From: Chitinophagales bacterium
GTDB lineage: Bacteria; Bacteroidota; Bacteroidia; Chitinophagales; UBA2359
Direction: 5' to 3'
Assembly (NCBI GenBank): GCA_020629335.1
Contig: JAHDDN010000336.1
Coordinates: forward strand, 1-6,134
Length of the DNA: 6,134 bases
Shown: in pieces, positions 5,844 to 6,134 of the stretch
How the letters are laid out: the number at the start of each line of letters is the position of its first letter
Position numbering within the stretch: the first letter of the stretch is position 1
Made by a program: the position numbers and the translations under genes
The notes under the pieces: model-generated
What the model was told of the DNA's origin: nothing
Databases searched by the model: none
Seen by the model: only the letters and a program-made list of their open reading frames with translations

Positions 5844-6134
5844 TGATTTTTAGCTTAAGTTTATTACTAAGTGATTGTGCTGAAATATCAACGAAAATAA
5901 TGCCACTTTCATAAAAAATTGCTTTTACGCATTTTAATTTCACTTGCTATATAATATGTAAAACATTACTACAAAGCATAGTATATCCGCTTCATTTTCA
6001 TAAATGATTAAGCGCTACCGTTTGAACGGAGAAATAAATTAAATGGCTAAACTTAATGGTAAGAATTGAGCTTGCAAAGAATTTGCTATAGCTTCTAAAA
6101 TACAAGGTACACTAAATTAGAAATTGGTTGCCTT
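5844..6134. other. AT-rich intergenic region, no gene seen
   Basis: All frames on both strands are broken by early stops, and no RNA gene is recognisable. It should hold the promoter of the minus-strand barrel gene starting at 5843, but no convincing TTTG plus TAnnTTTG pair is present. The only local structure noted is CCGTT (6018-6022) with AACGG (6025-6029), a 5-bp inverted repeat with a 2-base spacer, which may be chance. Confidence 0.5.

Noticed and set aside
6043..6069. ATG followed by eight codons (MAKLNGKN) and a stop
   Set aside because: It is too short, and no ribosome-binding context or related sequence supports it.
1..6134. CRISPR arrays, tRNA or rRNA genes, transposase genes
   Set aside because: No regularly spaced direct repeats, cloverleaf-like sequence, rRNA motif or DDE/HUH-type protein was seen on either strand.

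Overview
The window looks like an accessory stretch of a chromosome from an AT-rich member of the Bacteroidota. The signs are a DUF2490-type outer-membrane barrel protein, a lipoprotein with a PepSY-like domain, A/T-rich start contexts without strong Shine-Dalgarno motifs, and signal peptides of the type ending in Ser-Gln. The GC-rich interspersed element inside AT-rich DNA reminds me of Saprospiraceae such as Saprospira and Aureispira. That lineage guess is from memory and is not proven by the sequence.

Layout, left to right. Positions 1-31 may hold the last codons of an upstream gene. 59-1105 (+) encodes a P-loop protein with a conserved N-terminal domain and a MobB/CobB/DUF1611-like NTPase domain. 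1106-1375 is a non-coding element of unusually high GC with nested inverted repeats, including a perfect 20-bp inverted repeat enclosing a smaller hairpin. 1461-3101 (+) encodes an ABC-exporter-like membrane protein whose ATPase half has lost every catalytic motif I can check. 3226-3717 (+) encodes a small lipoprotein with one PepSY-like domain and an Asp-rich tail. A strong bidirectional terminator at 3747-3784 separates it from the convergent minus-strand genes. 3815-4879 (-) is a second copy of the P-loop protein (roughly half identical, about 70% around the P-loop). 4962-5843 (-) encodes a DUF2490-like outer-membrane barrel. 5844-6134 is AT-rich DNA in which I see no gene.

How the parts might work together: two paralogous P-loop proteins lie within 4 kb in opposite orientation, flanking a catalytically dead ABC transporter and an acidic lipoprotein. 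No gene here identifies a pathway, and the duplicated genes need not be functionally coupled to those between them. The items most worth following up are the pseudo-ABC transporter with its within-gene codon-use shift, the uncharacterised duplicated P-loop family, and the structured GC-rich element.
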